Source: Actinoplanes philippinensis (GTDB lineage Bacteria; Actinomycetota; Actinomycetes; Mycobacteriales; Micromonosporaceae). Taken from it: 64,000 nt of DNA. This document shows, piece after piece, positions 52,635-61,430 of this stretch. Position numbers and translations under genes: made by a program. The notes under the pieces are model-generated. The model made no database searches and was not told the origin of the DNA. It was given only the letters and a program-made list of their open reading frames with translations. Location: NCBI RefSeq assembly GCF_900113015.1, contig NZ_FONV01000006.1:310001-374000 (forward strand), read 5' to 3'. Each line of letters begins with the position of its first letter. Position 1 is the first letter of the stretch.

Positions 52635-53693
52635 ATGATCAAACACCCTCGGGGTACGGTCGTAGCCGCGCTCGCCGTCGTCCTGGCGCTGGCCGCGGGC
52701 TGTTCGGAGGAGCAGGCCGCGACGAAACTGGAGTTGACGGCCGCCCTGCCGGACCAGGTTCCCAGCGGCACCGTGCTGCGCCTCGGCGACCCGCAGATCC
52801 AGGCCATCGTGGGCGCGTCCGGGCTGGACAAGGAGCTCAGCAACGTCACGATCGAGTGGGCGAACATCAGCGGCGGCCCGCAGAGCATCCAGGCGTTCCG
52901 GGCCGACAAGCTGGACTGCAGCGCGGTCGCCGACATCCCGTCGCTGTTCGCCGCGTGGACCGGCACCGCCACGAAGATCGTCTTCCAGTCGGTCACCGTC
53001 GACCCGCTGGAGCACCCGATCTACAAGCTCGGGGTGGCGCCCGGGGTGAGCGTGACGTCCCTGGCCGACCTGCGCGGCAAGAAGATCGCCTACAGCGCCG
53101 GGCAGGCGCAGGGCGCGCTGGTGCTGCGGGTGCTGCAGAAGGCCGGGCTGAGCCAGAAGGACGTCCAGCTGGTCGAGCTGACCAGCACCGGCGACTCCTA
53201 CGTGACGGCGCTGGGCAGCAAGGCCGTCGACGTGGCCCCGATCGGCGCGCAGAACATCAAGCTCTACGAGACGAAATACCCCGGCGCCAGCTCGATCTTC
53301 ACCGGTATCCGGGACGACGCGTCCACCCTGTACTGCCTGACCTCGGCGGTCGAGGACGCGAACAAGGCGGCGGCGCTGAAGGCCTACATCGCGGTACGCA
53401 CCAAGGCGCTGCTGTGGGCCAACGACCACCCCGCCGAGTACGCGAAGGCCTACTACCAGGACACCCAGGGGCTCAGCGAGGCGGACGCCAAGGCCGTCGT
53501 CGAGATCGGCGGGACGAAGGCCATCCCGGCGAACTGGGACGCCGCGGTCACCCGGCTGCAGGAGACCGCCGACCTGCTGGCCACCGAGCAGAACCACGAC
53601 AAGCTGGACGTGACCACGCTCGTCGACCGCCGGTTCGAGAAGGTGCAGGCGGCCGCCGCCGGCGACAAGGTCGTCACGGGTGATGCCGCATGA
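52635..53693 (+). CDS. ssuA: ABC substrate-binding lipoprotein, sulfonate type
   Basis: 352-aa lipoprotein (lipobox AAGC, Cys about residue 22) of the SsuA/TauA/NrtT class: LRLGDPQIQAIVGASGLD, then DLRGKKIAYSAGQAQGALV. It probably captures an organosulfur compound such as an aliphatic sulfonate. ATG 52635 with GAAGGA upstream. Followed by permease and ATPase in the usual SsuACB order. The exact ligand is open. Confidence 0.85.
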   Translation: MIKHPRGTVVAALAVVLALAAGCSEEQAATKLELTAALPDQVPSGTVLRLGDPQIQAIVGASGLDKELSNVTIEWANISGGPQSIQAFRADKLDCSAVADIPSLFAAWTGTATKIVFQSVTVDPLEHPIYKLGVAPGVSVTSLADLRGKKIAYSAGQAQGALVLRVLQKAGLSQKDVQLVELTSTGDSYVTALGSKAVDVAPIGAQNIKLYETKYPGASSIFTGIRDDASTLYCLTSAVEDANKAAALKAYIAVRTKALLWANDHPAEYAKAYYQDTQGLSEADAKAVVEIGGTKAIPANWDAAVTRLQETADLLATEQNHDKLDVTTLVDRRFEKVQAAAAGDKVVTGDAA

Positions 53694-54532
53694 CCACCAC
53701 ACTGCACACTCCCCCGGTCAGCACCTCCGGTGACAAGGCCGACGCACGGGTCGTACGCCGCAGGCTCGGTCCCGGCCGTCGCATCCGTTTCGCCTTCTGG
53801 ATCGGCCCGGCCCTGGCTCTCGCCCTCTGGGCGGTGGGCTCCGCGTCCGGCGTCATCAAGCCGGCGATCCTGTCCGCCCCGTGGGACGTGGTGATCGCCT
53901 TCGAGGACCAGTGGGTCAACCACGACCTGCTCGGCAACATCCTCTCCTCGCTGGAGCGGTCGCTGATCGGCCTGAGCATCGGCGTGGTCACCGGCGCGGT
54001 CCTGGCGGTCTTCTCCGGTCTGTCACGTGCCGGCGAGTCGCTCATCGACGGGCCGATCCAGATCAAGCGGTCGGTGCCGACGCTCGCGCTGATCCCGCTG
54101 TTCATCGCCTGGTTCGGCATCGGCCACGAGATGAAGATCATCACGATCGCGCTGATCAGCATGGTGCCGATCTACATCCACACGCACAACGGGCTACGCG
54201 GCATCGACGGCCGGTACGCCGAGCTGGCCGAGACGATCGGCATCAGCCGCGGTGAGTTCGTGCGGCATGTGGTGCTGCCCGGCGCGCTGCCCGGGTTCCT
54301 GCTCGGCATGCGGTTCGCGGTCACGTCGTCGCTGCTGGGCCTGGTGGTCGTGGAGCAGTACAACGCGGTCGCCGGCATCGGCCACATGATCACGCTGGCC
54401 GAGCAGTACGGCCAGACCGACGTGATCGTGGTCGGCCTGGTCATCTACGGCGTCTTCGGCTACTGCGCCGACAGCGCCGTCCGTCTCATCGCGAGGAGGG
54501 TGCTGTCATGGCGGCAGACTCTGGAGGGCTGA
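53690..54532 (+). CDS. ssuC: ABC permease, SsuC type
   Basis: 280-aa permease of the BPD-transport class. Membrane segments include FAFWIGPALALALWAVGSA, and the EAA loop is AELAETIGISRGEFVRHVVLPGALPG. ATG 53690 overlaps the stop of the binding-protein gene (ATGA). Its 3' end overlaps the next gene by 25 bases. Confidence 0.9.
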   Translation: MTTTLHTPPVSTSGDKADARVVRRRLGPGRRIRFAFWIGPALALALWAVGSASGVIKPAILSAPWDVVIAFEDQWVNHDLLGNILSSLERSLIGLSIGVVTGAVLAVFSGLSRAGESLIDGPIQIKRSVPTLALIPLFIAWFGIGHEMKIITIALISMVPIYIHTHNGLRGIDGRYAELAETIGISRGEFVRHVVLPGALPGFLLGMRFAVTSSLLGLVVVEQYNAVAGIGHMITLAEQYGQTDVIVVGLVIYGVFGYCADSAVRLIARRVLSWRQTLEG

Positions 54533-55245
54533 CCACCGCGGCCGCGGTCCGCGTCCGTAACCTGCACCGCAGCTTCAACAAGGACGGCGGGGTGCTCAAC
54601 GGGCTGGATCTCGACATCGCGCCGGGCGAGTTCGTGGCGCTGATCGGGCGCTCCGGCACCGGCAAGAGCACCCTGCTACGGGCCCTGGCCGGGCTCGACC
54701 GGGACGTCGCCGGGCACGGGCGGATCGAGGTCCCGGCGTCGGTGTCGGTGGTGTTCCAGGACTCCCGCCTGCTGCCGTGGAAGCGGATCCTCGACAACGT
54801 GATCTTCGGGCTGCGCGGCGCGGACGCGGCCGACCGGGGACGTCAGGCGCTGGCCGAGGTGGGCCTCGCCGGGCGGGAGCGCGCCTGGCCGTACCAACTC
54901 TCCGGGGGTGAGCAACAGCGAGCCGCCTTGGCGCGCTCGCTGGTCCGCGAACCGCAACTGCTGCTCGCCGACGAGCCCTTCGGGGCTCTCGACGCCCTGA
55001 CCCGCATCCGCATGCACGCCCTGCTGCGCAAGCTCTGCGAGGCGCACCGGCCGGCGGTGCTGCTGGTCACCCACGACGTCGACGAGGCCATCGTGCTCGC
55101 CGACCGGGTGATCCTGCTGGACGCCGGCGTGGTCGACACCGACGTGCGGGTGGAGCTGACCAGCCGGTCCCGCTCCGACGCCGGTTTCGCCGGGCTGCGG
55201 ACCCTGCTGCTCGACCGGCTGGGGGTGGCCGCCGATGCCGGATGA
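54508..55245 (+). CDS. ssuB: ABC ATPase, SsuB type
   Basis: 245-aa ATPase with Walker A GRSGTGKST, Q-loop VFQDSRLLPW, signature LSGGEQQR, Walker B LLLADEPFGALD and H-loop THDVDEA. These are close to SsuB/TauB. ATG 54508 lies inside the permease gene, with GAGGAGGG just upstream. It completes the importer. Confidence 0.92.
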   Translation: MAADSGGLTTAAAVRVRNLHRSFNKDGGVLNGLDLDIAPGEFVALIGRSGTGKSTLLRALAGLDRDVAGHGRIEVPASVSVVFQDSRLLPWKRILDNVIFGLRGADAADRGRQALAEVGLAGRERAWPYQLSGGEQQRAALARSLVREPQLLLADEPFGALDALTRIRMHALLRKLCEAHRPAVLLVTHDVDEAIVLADRVILLDAGVVDTDVRVELTSRSRSDAGFAGLRTLLLDRLGVAADAG

Positions 55246-56548
55246 GCGGAAACTGCACCTCAACGCGTTCCTGATGAGCGTCGGCCACCACGAGGCGTCG
55301 TGGCGGCTGCCGGAGAGCGACCCGTACGCCGGCTGGGACGTCAAGCACTACCAGGAGCTGGCCCGGATCGCCGAGCGCGGAAAGCTGGACTCGCTGTTCC
55401 TGGCCGACAGCCCGGTCCAGCAGGGCGACCCCGGCCGCCGCCCGACCGGCAAGCTGGAGCCGACCGTCCTGCTCACCGCGCTGGCCGGGGTCACGTCCCG
55501 GATCGGGCTGATCGCCACCGCGTCCACGTCGTACAACGAGCCGTACAACCTGGCCCGTCGTCTCTCGTCGCTCGACCACGTGTCGGACGGCCGCGCCGGG
55601 TGGAACATCGTCACCACCGCCGGCGCCGACGCGGCCCGCAATTTCGGCCTCGACGACGTGCCGCTGCACCGGGAGCGCTACGAGCGGGCCGACGAGTTCC
55701 TCGACGTGTCCACGAAACTGTGGGACAGCTGGGCCGACGACGCGATCCTCGCCGACAAGGCCGCGGGGGTGCACGCCGACGCCACGAAGGTCCGCGCGAT
55801 CAACCATCGGGGGCGGTTCTTCCGGGTCGACGGGCCGCTCAACGTGCCCCGCTCGCCGCAGGGCTGGCCACTGCTCGTGCAGGCCGGATCCTCCGAGGAC
55901 GGCAAGGGCTTCGCCGCGAAGTGGGCCGAGGCCGTCTTCACCGCCCAGCAGACGCTCGCCGACGCGCAGGCGTTCTACCGCGACCTCAAGCAGCGGGCCG
56001 CGACGCTCGGCCGCGACCCGGACGGCATCAAGATCCTGCCCGGCATCGTGCCGGTCATCGGCGACACCCTCGACGAGGCGCGGGAGCAGGAAGCCGAGCT
56101 GGAACGGCTGATCAGCCCGGAGTACGCCCGCGCGCAGCTCGCCGAGCGCTTCCACCTGACCCCGGCCGACCTGCCGCTGGACGAGCCGCTGCCGGACGAC
56201 CTGCCGACCGAGGACCAGATCGAGGGCGCGAAGAGCCGCTTCACCCTGATCGTCGACCTGGCCCGCCGGGAGAACCTGACGGTCCGGCAGCTCATCGGGC
56301 GGCTCGGTGGCGGACGCGGGCACCGCACCTTCGCCGGCACCCCGGAGCAGGTCGCCGACACGATCGAGGAGTGGGCCGACAACGGCGCCGCCGACGGATT
56401 CAACATCATGCCGGCGGTGCTGCCGTCCGGCCTGGTCGCCTTCGTCGACAAGGTGGTGCCGATCCTGCAGGAACGCGGCCGGTTCCGCACCGAGTACGAG
56501 GGCGCCACCCTGCGCTCGCACTACGACCTGGAGTTGATCAAACAGTGA
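55235..56548 (+). CDS. FMNH2-dependent monooxygenase (NtaA/SnaA/DszA family), copy 1
   Basis: 437-aa member of the luciferase-like NtaA/SnaA/DszA/SoxA family of two-component oxygenases. Seen: HLNAFLMSVGHHEASWR, SRIGLIATASTSYNEPYNLARR, and GRAGWNIVTT. It shares extended near-identical blocks with the next gene, for example WDSWADDAI and VDGPLNVPR. It would oxidise an organosulfur (or chelate) substrate using FMNH2 from the upstream reductase. ATG 55235, overlapping the ATPase gene end. Confidence 0.9.
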   Translation: MPDERKLHLNAFLMSVGHHEASWRLPESDPYAGWDVKHYQELARIAERGKLDSLFLADSPVQQGDPGRRPTGKLEPTVLLTALAGVTSRIGLIATASTSYNEPYNLARRLSSLDHVSDGRAGWNIVTTAGADAARNFGLDDVPLHRERYERADEFLDVSTKLWDSWADDAILADKAAGVHADATKVRAINHRGRFFRVDGPLNVPRSPQGWPLLVQAGSSEDGKGFAAKWAEAVFTAQQTLADAQAFYRDLKQRAATLGRDPDGIKILPGIVPVIGDTLDEAREQEAELERLISPEYARAQLAERFHLTPADLPLDEPLPDDLPTEDQIEGAKSRFTLIVDLARRENLTVRQLIGRLGGGRGHRTFAGTPEQVADTIEEWADNGAADGFNIMPAVLPSGLVAFVDKVVPILQERGRFRTEYEGATLRSHYDLELIKQ

Positions 56549-57879
56549 CCCGGCAACTGCACTTCAACCTGTTCCTGCACGACACCGGGCACCACGAGGC
56601 GTCGTGGCGGCTGCCCGAGTCCGACCCGCACGCCAACCTGTCGCTCGCCGCGCACCAGCACCTCACCCGGATCGCCGAGGACGCCCGGTTCGACTCGGTG
56701 TTCCTCGCCGACAGCCCGGTGCTGTGGAGCGACCCCGGCCGGCGGCCCGCCGGGAAACTCGAACCCACGCTGCTGCTCGCGTCCCTGGCCGCCACCACCA
56801 CCCGCATCGGGCTGATCGCGACCGCGTCCACCTCGTACAACGAGCCCTTCAACCTCGCCCGCCGGTTCGCCTCGCTGGACCATCTGTCCGGTGGCCGGGC
56901 CGGCTGGAACATCGTCACCACCGCCGGGGAGGCGGCCGCCCGCAACTTCGGCCTCGACGAGCAGCCGCAGCACCGCACCCGCTACGAGCGCGCCGACGAG
57001 TTCCTCGAGGTGTCCACGAAACTGTGGGACAGCTGGGCCGACGACGCGATCGTGGCCGACAAGCGGGCCGGCGTGCACGCGGTGAAGGAGCGGGTCCGCG
57101 CGATCGGCCACCGCGGCCGGTTCTTCCGGGTCGACGGGCCGCTCAACGTGCCCCGCCCGCCGCAGGGCTGGCCGCTGCTGGTGCAGGCCGGATCCTCGGA
57201 GAACGGTAGAGAGTTCGCCGCCCGGTGGGCCGAGGCGATCTTCGTGGCCCAGCCGACGCTGGCGGAGAGCCAGGCCTTCTACACCGACATCAAGCGCCGG
57301 GCCGCGGCGGCCGGCCGCGACCCGGACCACGTCGTCGTCCTGCCCGGCATCGTCCCGGTCATCGGCGACACCCCGGAGCAGGCGCGGGAACTGGAGGCCG
57401 AGCTGGAACGCCTGATCGCGCCGGAGTTCGCGGTCGCCACCCTGGCCACCGTCCTCGGCGTGGACCCGGAGCGGCTGAAACTCGACGAGCCGTTGCCGGC
57501 CGACCTGCCGGCCGAGGACGAGATCGAGGGCCACAAGAGCCGCCGCACGCTGATCGTCGACTGGGGACGGCGGGAGAACCTGACGGTCCGCCGGCTGATC
57601 GGCAAACTCGGCGGGGGCCGTGGGCACCGCACCTTCACCGGTACGCCCGTCCAGGTCGCCGACACGATCCAGCACTACTTCGAGAACGGCGCGGCCGACG
57701 GGTTCAACATCATGCCCGCGGTGCTGCCGTCCGGGATCGAGGCGTTCGCCGGCAAGGTCGTGCCGATCCTGCAGGAGCGCGGCCTGTTCCGTACCGAGTA
57801 CACCGGCGCCACGCTGCGAGAGCACTACGGGCTTCCGCGGCCCGCGAACTCGCTTCTCTCCCTGGAAAGCGCCAGATGA
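56545..57879 (+). CDS. FMNH2-dependent monooxygenase (NtaA/SnaA/DszA family), copy 2
   Basis: 444-aa paralogue of the preceding enzyme, probably from tandem duplication. It starts QLHFNLFLHDTGHHEASWR at GTG 56545, overlapping the previous stop. Differences cluster in segments near residues 25-35 and 155-165 and in the active-site wall, so the two may divide substrates. The long open frame entering from upstream in another frame is a shadow of copy 1. Confidence 0.9.
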   Translation: MTRQLHFNLFLHDTGHHEASWRLPESDPHANLSLAAHQHLTRIAEDARFDSVFLADSPVLWSDPGRRPAGKLEPTLLLASLAATTTRIGLIATASTSYNEPFNLARRFASLDHLSGGRAGWNIVTTAGEAAARNFGLDEQPQHRTRYERADEFLEVSTKLWDSWADDAIVADKRAGVHAVKERVRAIGHRGRFFRVDGPLNVPRPPQGWPLLVQAGSSENGREFAARWAEAIFVAQPTLAESQAFYTDIKRRAAAAGRDPDHVVVLPGIVPVIGDTPEQARELEAELERLIAPEFAVATLATVLGVDPERLKLDEPLPADLPAEDEIEGHKSRRTLIVDWGRRENLTVRRLIGKLGGGRGHRTFTGTPVQVADTIQHYFENGAADGFNIMPAVLPSGIEAFAGKVVPILQERGLFRTEYTGATLREHYGLPRPANSLLSLESAR

Positions 57880-59009
57880 GCATTCCGCCGCCGCCGGAGC
57901 GTGTCATGACCCGGACCTTCCTCTGGTACATCCCGAACACCGTCGAGCCGGGACACCGCGGCGACGACACCGTGGCCGGGTACGGGACCCTCGACCACAG
58001 CGTCGACCTGGCCCGTACCGCCGAGGAGCACGGCTGGGCCGGCGCGCTCATAGGCACCGGCTGGGGACGGCCGGACACGTTCACCGTCGCCACCGCGATC
58101 GCCGCGCGGACCAGCACGTTCCGGCCGCTCGCGGCGATCCGGCCGGGCTACTGGCAACCCGCGCACTTCGCCGGCGCGGCGGCCACCCTCGACCACCTCA
58201 GCGGCGGGCGCCTGCTGGTCAACATCGTCAGCGGGCGGGACAACCTCGCCGCCTACGGCGACATCGAAGGCGATCAGGCGCAGCGGTACGCCCGGACCAG
58301 GGAGTTCATGCGGCTCGTCCGGCGGCTGTGGACCGAGGAGAACGTGACGTACGCCGGGGAGCACTTCCAGGTCACCGGATCGACCGTCGTGCCCCGGCCG
58401 TACGCCGGTGGTCCCCGCCTCTATTTCGGTGGCGCCTCCCCCGCCGCCGAGAGGGTCGCGGCGACCGAGGCCGACGTGCAGCTGTTCTGGGGTGAGCCGC
58501 TCGACGGCATCGCCGAACGTGTCGACCGGCTCCGCGGCCTGACCCGGGACCTCGACCGCGACCTGCCGCCACTGGAGTTCGGGCTGCGGGTCACCACGCT
58601 GATCCGCGACACCCGCGAGGAGGCATGGCGCGACGCCGAGGCCAAGGTCGCCGACATGGCGCGGCGGCACAACGCCGACCTGCTCCGCGGGCCCGCCGTG
58701 GGACAGCAGCGGCTCCTCGACCTGGCCGGCCGCGGCGACGTCCTGGACACCTGCCTCTACACGGCCCCGGGACGGCACGGCGGGGGCGGTGCCGGGACGA
58801 CGTGGCTGGTCGGATCGGCCGACGACGTGGCGGCGGCCCTCCAGAAGTACGCCGACCTGGGCATCAGCCACTTCGTGCTCTCCGACACCCCGTACCGGCG
58901 GGAGACCGCCCGGGTCGGCGACGCGCTGATCGGACGCGGCGCTCACTTCGGCCCACCCGCCCCCGGCCCGGCGTCCGTGCCGGGCCTTGGCGCGGGTAGG
59001 TCATCATGA
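57876..59009 (+). CDS. ssuD: alkanesulfonate monooxygenase SsuD type
   Basis: 377-aa luciferase-like monooxygenase matching SsuD in length and pattern: FLWYIPNTVEPG, AIRPGYWQPAHFAGAAATLDHLSGGR, FWGEPL and the ending SHFVLSDTPYRRE. SsuD cleaves alkanesulfonates to aldehyde and sulfite with FMNH2. ATG 57876 overlaps the stop of copy 2; ATG 57906 (start MTRTFLW) is also possible. Last gene of the operon. Confidence 0.9.
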   Translation: MSIPPPPERVMTRTFLWYIPNTVEPGHRGDDTVAGYGTLDHSVDLARTAEEHGWAGALIGTGWGRPDTFTVATAIAARTSTFRPLAAIRPGYWQPAHFAGAAATLDHLSGGRLLVNIVSGRDNLAAYGDIEGDQAQRYARTREFMRLVRRLWTEENVTYAGEHFQVTGSTVVPRPYAGGPRLYFGGASPAAERVAATEADVQLFWGEPLDGIAERVDRLRGLTRDLDRDLPPLEFGLRVTTLIRDTREEAWRDAEAKVADMARRHNADLLRGPAVGQQRLLDLAGRGDVLDTCLYTAPGRHGGGGAGTTWLVGSADDVAAALQKYADLGISHFVLSDTPYRRETARVGDALIGRGAHFGPPAPGPASVPGLGAGRSS

Positions 59010-59013
59010 AGCG

Positions 59014-59391
59014 GTGCGCTTGATCCTCAACATCCTGTGGTTCATCTTCGGCAGCGGCTTCCTGCTGGGCATCGGCTACGGCATCGCCGCCCTGCTCTGC
59101 TTCGCCCTGGTCGTGACCATCCCGTTCGGTGTCGCCGCGATGCGGCTCGCGGTGTACTCGCTGTGGCCGTTCGGGCGGACCGTCGTCGACCGCCGGGACG
59201 CGGGCGTCGCCTCCGGCATCGCCAACATCCTGTGGCTCGTGCTCTTCGGCTGGTGGATCGCCCTGGCCCACGTCACCGCCGGCATCGCCCAGTGCGTCAC
59301 CATCATCGGCATCCCGTTCGGCATCGCCAACTTCAAGCTCGTGCCCGCCGCGCTGTGGCCGCTCGGCAGGGAGATCGTCGACCTCGACTGA
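59014..59391 (+). CDS. YccF-family membrane protein
   Basis: 125-aa protein of the YccF family: RLILNILWFIFGSGFLLGIG at the N-terminus and two repeated halves each with a membrane pair (PFGVAAMRLAVYSLWPFGR, then PFGIANFKLVPAALWPLGR). Function unknown. GTG 59014 is used since family members begin MRLILN; GTG 58987 would add nine residues. Confidence 0.88.
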   Translation: MRLILNILWFIFGSGFLLGIGYGIAALLCFALVVTIPFGVAAMRLAVYSLWPFGRTVVDRRDAGVASGIANILWLVLFGWWIALAHVTAGIAQCVTIIGIPFGIANFKLVPAALWPLGREIVDLD

Positions 59392-59427
59392 CCGGCCCGG
59401 TTGCGCTCCCCTGCTTGCATGGAACGC

Positions 59428-59775
59428 ATGGCAGAGAGCGCCTGGCTCACCTTCCACTGCGAGACCGGCAAGCAGGCCCGCGTCGCCACTTTCCGCCACA
59501 CCGGCGGGGAGTGGCAGCTGGCCGAGGTGTCCGCCGACGCGCTGCCGGAGGGCGGCACGATCCCCGGGCGGATCACGAAGACCGGCCCCTTCGGCATCGC
59601 ATCCGATTACACCGGCTGCCCCGGCTGCGGGGCGGACAGCTACGTCCGGTGCGGCGAATGCGGCGAGATGTGCTGCTGGCGCACCAGCACCAGCCACCAC
59701 ACCTGCCCCGGGTGCGGCAACCACGGCCAGGTCTCCGGGCGCATCCGGTCGGCCGAGGCGATGGACGTCGCCTGA
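59428..59775 (+). CDS. TerY-C-like zinc-binding protein
   Basis: 115 aa ending in a zinc cluster: CPGCG, RCGECGEMCC and HTCPGCGNHG (residues about 63-100). This layout recalls the metal-binding domain C-terminal to TerY VWA proteins, but here it stands alone behind a ~60-residue N-terminal part (WLTFHCETGKQARVATFRHTG). No TerY or ter gene is near. ATG 59428; ATG 59419 is also possible. Confidence 0.7.
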   Translation: MAESAWLTFHCETGKQARVATFRHTGGEWQLAEVSADALPEGGTIPGRITKTGPFGIASDYTGCPGCGADSYVRCGECGEMCCWRTSTSHHTCPGCGNHGQVSGRIRSAEAMDVA

Positions 59776-59806
59776 TCCCCGTCCGGGCGGTCGCTATCCT
59801 GAACCG

Positions 59807-60196
59807 GTGACCGCCCGCCCACACCCGACAGTGCGCGGGTTCGCGGTCCTGATCATGCTGGTGGCCCTGCTGGCCGCGTCCGCCCTCTTCTCCGTGCCGG
59901 CCGGGCACCACCACCCCGGCGCCGGCACCTCGGCGACGTCCGCCCTCCTCTCCGTGCCGGGCAAGCACCACCACCCCGGCGCCGGCACCTCCGCGACGTG
60001 CGTCGACCGGCTGCAGTCCGACGAGGCCGCACACGACCACCGGCACGGCAACGACTGGACGCCACGGCTCAGCCAGCGGGGCCGGGCCGTGATCGTCGCG
60101 GCTGTGCCGTACCCTCGCTGTGCGCTCGTTCTTCCCACCCCCACATCAACGGCGCCCGGCGTCGTGCTGAGCAGGCTGGGCGTGCTGCGCGTGTAG
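59807..60196 (+). CDS. His-rich exported small protein with internal duplication
   Basis: 129 aa. One hydrophobic N-terminal segment (FAVLIMLVALLAASALFS) that may be a signal peptide or anchor. A 20-residue unit is duplicated in tandem (SALxSVPxxHHHPGAGTSAT, 60-bp direct repeat at about 59880-59999), and more His follows (HDHRHGND). Metal binding is plausible from the HHH pairs. GTG 59807; weakly supported ribosome site. No family recognised. Confidence 0.6.
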   Translation: MTARPHPTVRGFAVLIMLVALLAASALFSVPAGHHHPGAGTSATSALLSVPGKHHHPGAGTSATCVDRLQSDEAAHDHRHGNDWTPRLSQRGRAVIVAAVPYPRCALVLPTPTSTAPGVVLSRLGVLRV

Positions 60197-60255
60197 GAGC
60201 CGGGCTCCTCCCCACGACGTCACCCCCCGCCTGCTTCTCAGGAAGTTGACCCGAC

Positions 60256-60813
60256 GTGCACCCACAACCTCCCCGGCGTACCGCCCACACCTACCGTGAC
60301 CTGCTCGCCTACGACCGCTGGGGGCGCACCGGCCGGCCCGTCCTGCTGCTGCACGGGCTCGGCTACGACCGCACCATGTGGTGGCCGATGGCCGCCGAAC
60401 TCGGCGACGACATCACCGCCGTCGCCGTCGACCTGCCCGGCCACGGCCAGTCACCGGCGCGCGGCCGGTGCGATGTCGACGAACTCGCCGAGGACCTCGC
60501 CATGCTGATCCACGGCCTCGGCCTGCGGCGCGCGCCGGTACTGATCGCCCACGCCGAAGCCGCCCACGTGGCCGGGCGATTCGCGGCCGGCTACAGCACC
60601 CACCGGGTGATCACGGTGGGCTGCGACGGGCCCGGACGCCTCGACGGGGTGCCCTCGCCGTACCGGCAGTTCGCCGTACGCCGCTCTCTTCCCGACGCCT
60701 ACGCGGACTGGCCGGCCGGCGACCTTCCCCGGTCGAACCACCCGGACGCGGAGGACTTCCCGCACCTGCGGGATCCCGCAGGGTTCGCCGCTCTCCTCAA
60801 CACGCTGCGCTGA
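60256..60813 (+). CDS. alpha/beta-hydrolase-fold protein without nucleophile
   Basis: 185 aa. The fold is clear from VLLLHGLGYDRTMWWPMAAELG and VAVDLPGHGQSP. Where a Ser nucleophile is expected, the elbow reads LIAHAEAAHVAG, with Glu (E101) instead of the Ser in G-x-S-x-G. The protein also ends early (usual ~260), without a recognisable catalytic His region. It is therefore likely a non-catalytic or very unusual member. GTG 60256. Confidence 0.75.
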   Translation: MHPQPPRRTAHTYRDLLAYDRWGRTGRPVLLLHGLGYDRTMWWPMAAELGDDITAVAVDLPGHGQSPARGRCDVDELAEDLAMLIHGLGLRRAPVLIAHAEAAHVAGRFAAGYSTHRVITVGCDGPGRLDGVPSPYRQFAVRRSLPDAYADWPAGDLPRSNHPDAEDFPHLRDPAGFAALLNTLR

Positions 60814-61058
60814 GCGGGGGCCGCCTTTCACGGCTTCCCGCCTTCGCCGCGAGCGCCACCGCCTTCCTTCGCCGCGGCCGCCGTCGGCCTCCTTCACCGC
60901 GGCCGCCCATCAGCGTCCCCCACCGGGGCGTCAGCCGTCGACCTCCTTCGCCACGGCCATCAGCCGTCTGCCTCGTTCGCCGCGGCGTCAGCCCTCGACC
61001 TCATCTGCCGCGGCATCAGCCGCCGCGGCATCAGCCCTCGACCTCATCCGCCGCCGGC
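60814..61058. other. non-coding degenerate repeats
   Basis: 245 bp between convergent genes. It contains imperfect repeats such as GTCAGCCCTCGACCTCAT near 60987 and CATCAGCCCTCGACCTCAT near 61029, and CGCCGCGGC-type words. No gene, strong hairpin or RNA gene is seen. Confidence 0.55.
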
Positions 61059-61268
61059 TCAGTCGTCGACGCGGAAGCCGAGCTTGAGGCGGACCTGGAA
61101 GTGGGCGACGTCGCCGTCGACGACCTGGCCGCGGATCTCCTTCGCCTCGAACCACTCGATGTTGCGAACCGTCTCGGCTGCCTTCTTCACCGCGGTCCGG
61201 ATGGCGTCGTCGATGCTCTCCGGGCTGCTGCCGACCACCTCGGTGAGCCGGTACACGTGGTGCGTCAC
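61059..61268 (-). CDS. dodecin flavoprotein
   Basis: 69-aa dodecin: small flavin-storing protein forming hollow dodecamers. Recognised by VYRLTEVVGSSPESIDDAI, then VKKAAETVRNIEWFEA (flavin-stacking Trp in the EWFEA segment) and the C-terminal strand HFQVRLKLGF. GTG 61268 with GAGGAG upstream. Length is typical (68-71). Monocistronic. Confidence 0.93.
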   Translation of the reverse strand: MTHHVYRLTEVVGSSPESIDDAIRTAVKKAAETVRNIEWFEAKEIRGQVVDGDVAHFQVRLKLGFRVDD

Positions 61269-61430
61269 GACGATCTCCTCGCTTCTCCATTGATGTCCGG
61301 TTCCGACCCTATGCCAGGATCGGCGCCCCACAACCCCGCAGCGCCCCATCGGCCCGGCGCACCTTTCAAGGTGCCGCGACGGGAATCGCGGCCGCCTCAG
61401 CCGTGGCCCCGCCGTGCCGATACTGCTGGT

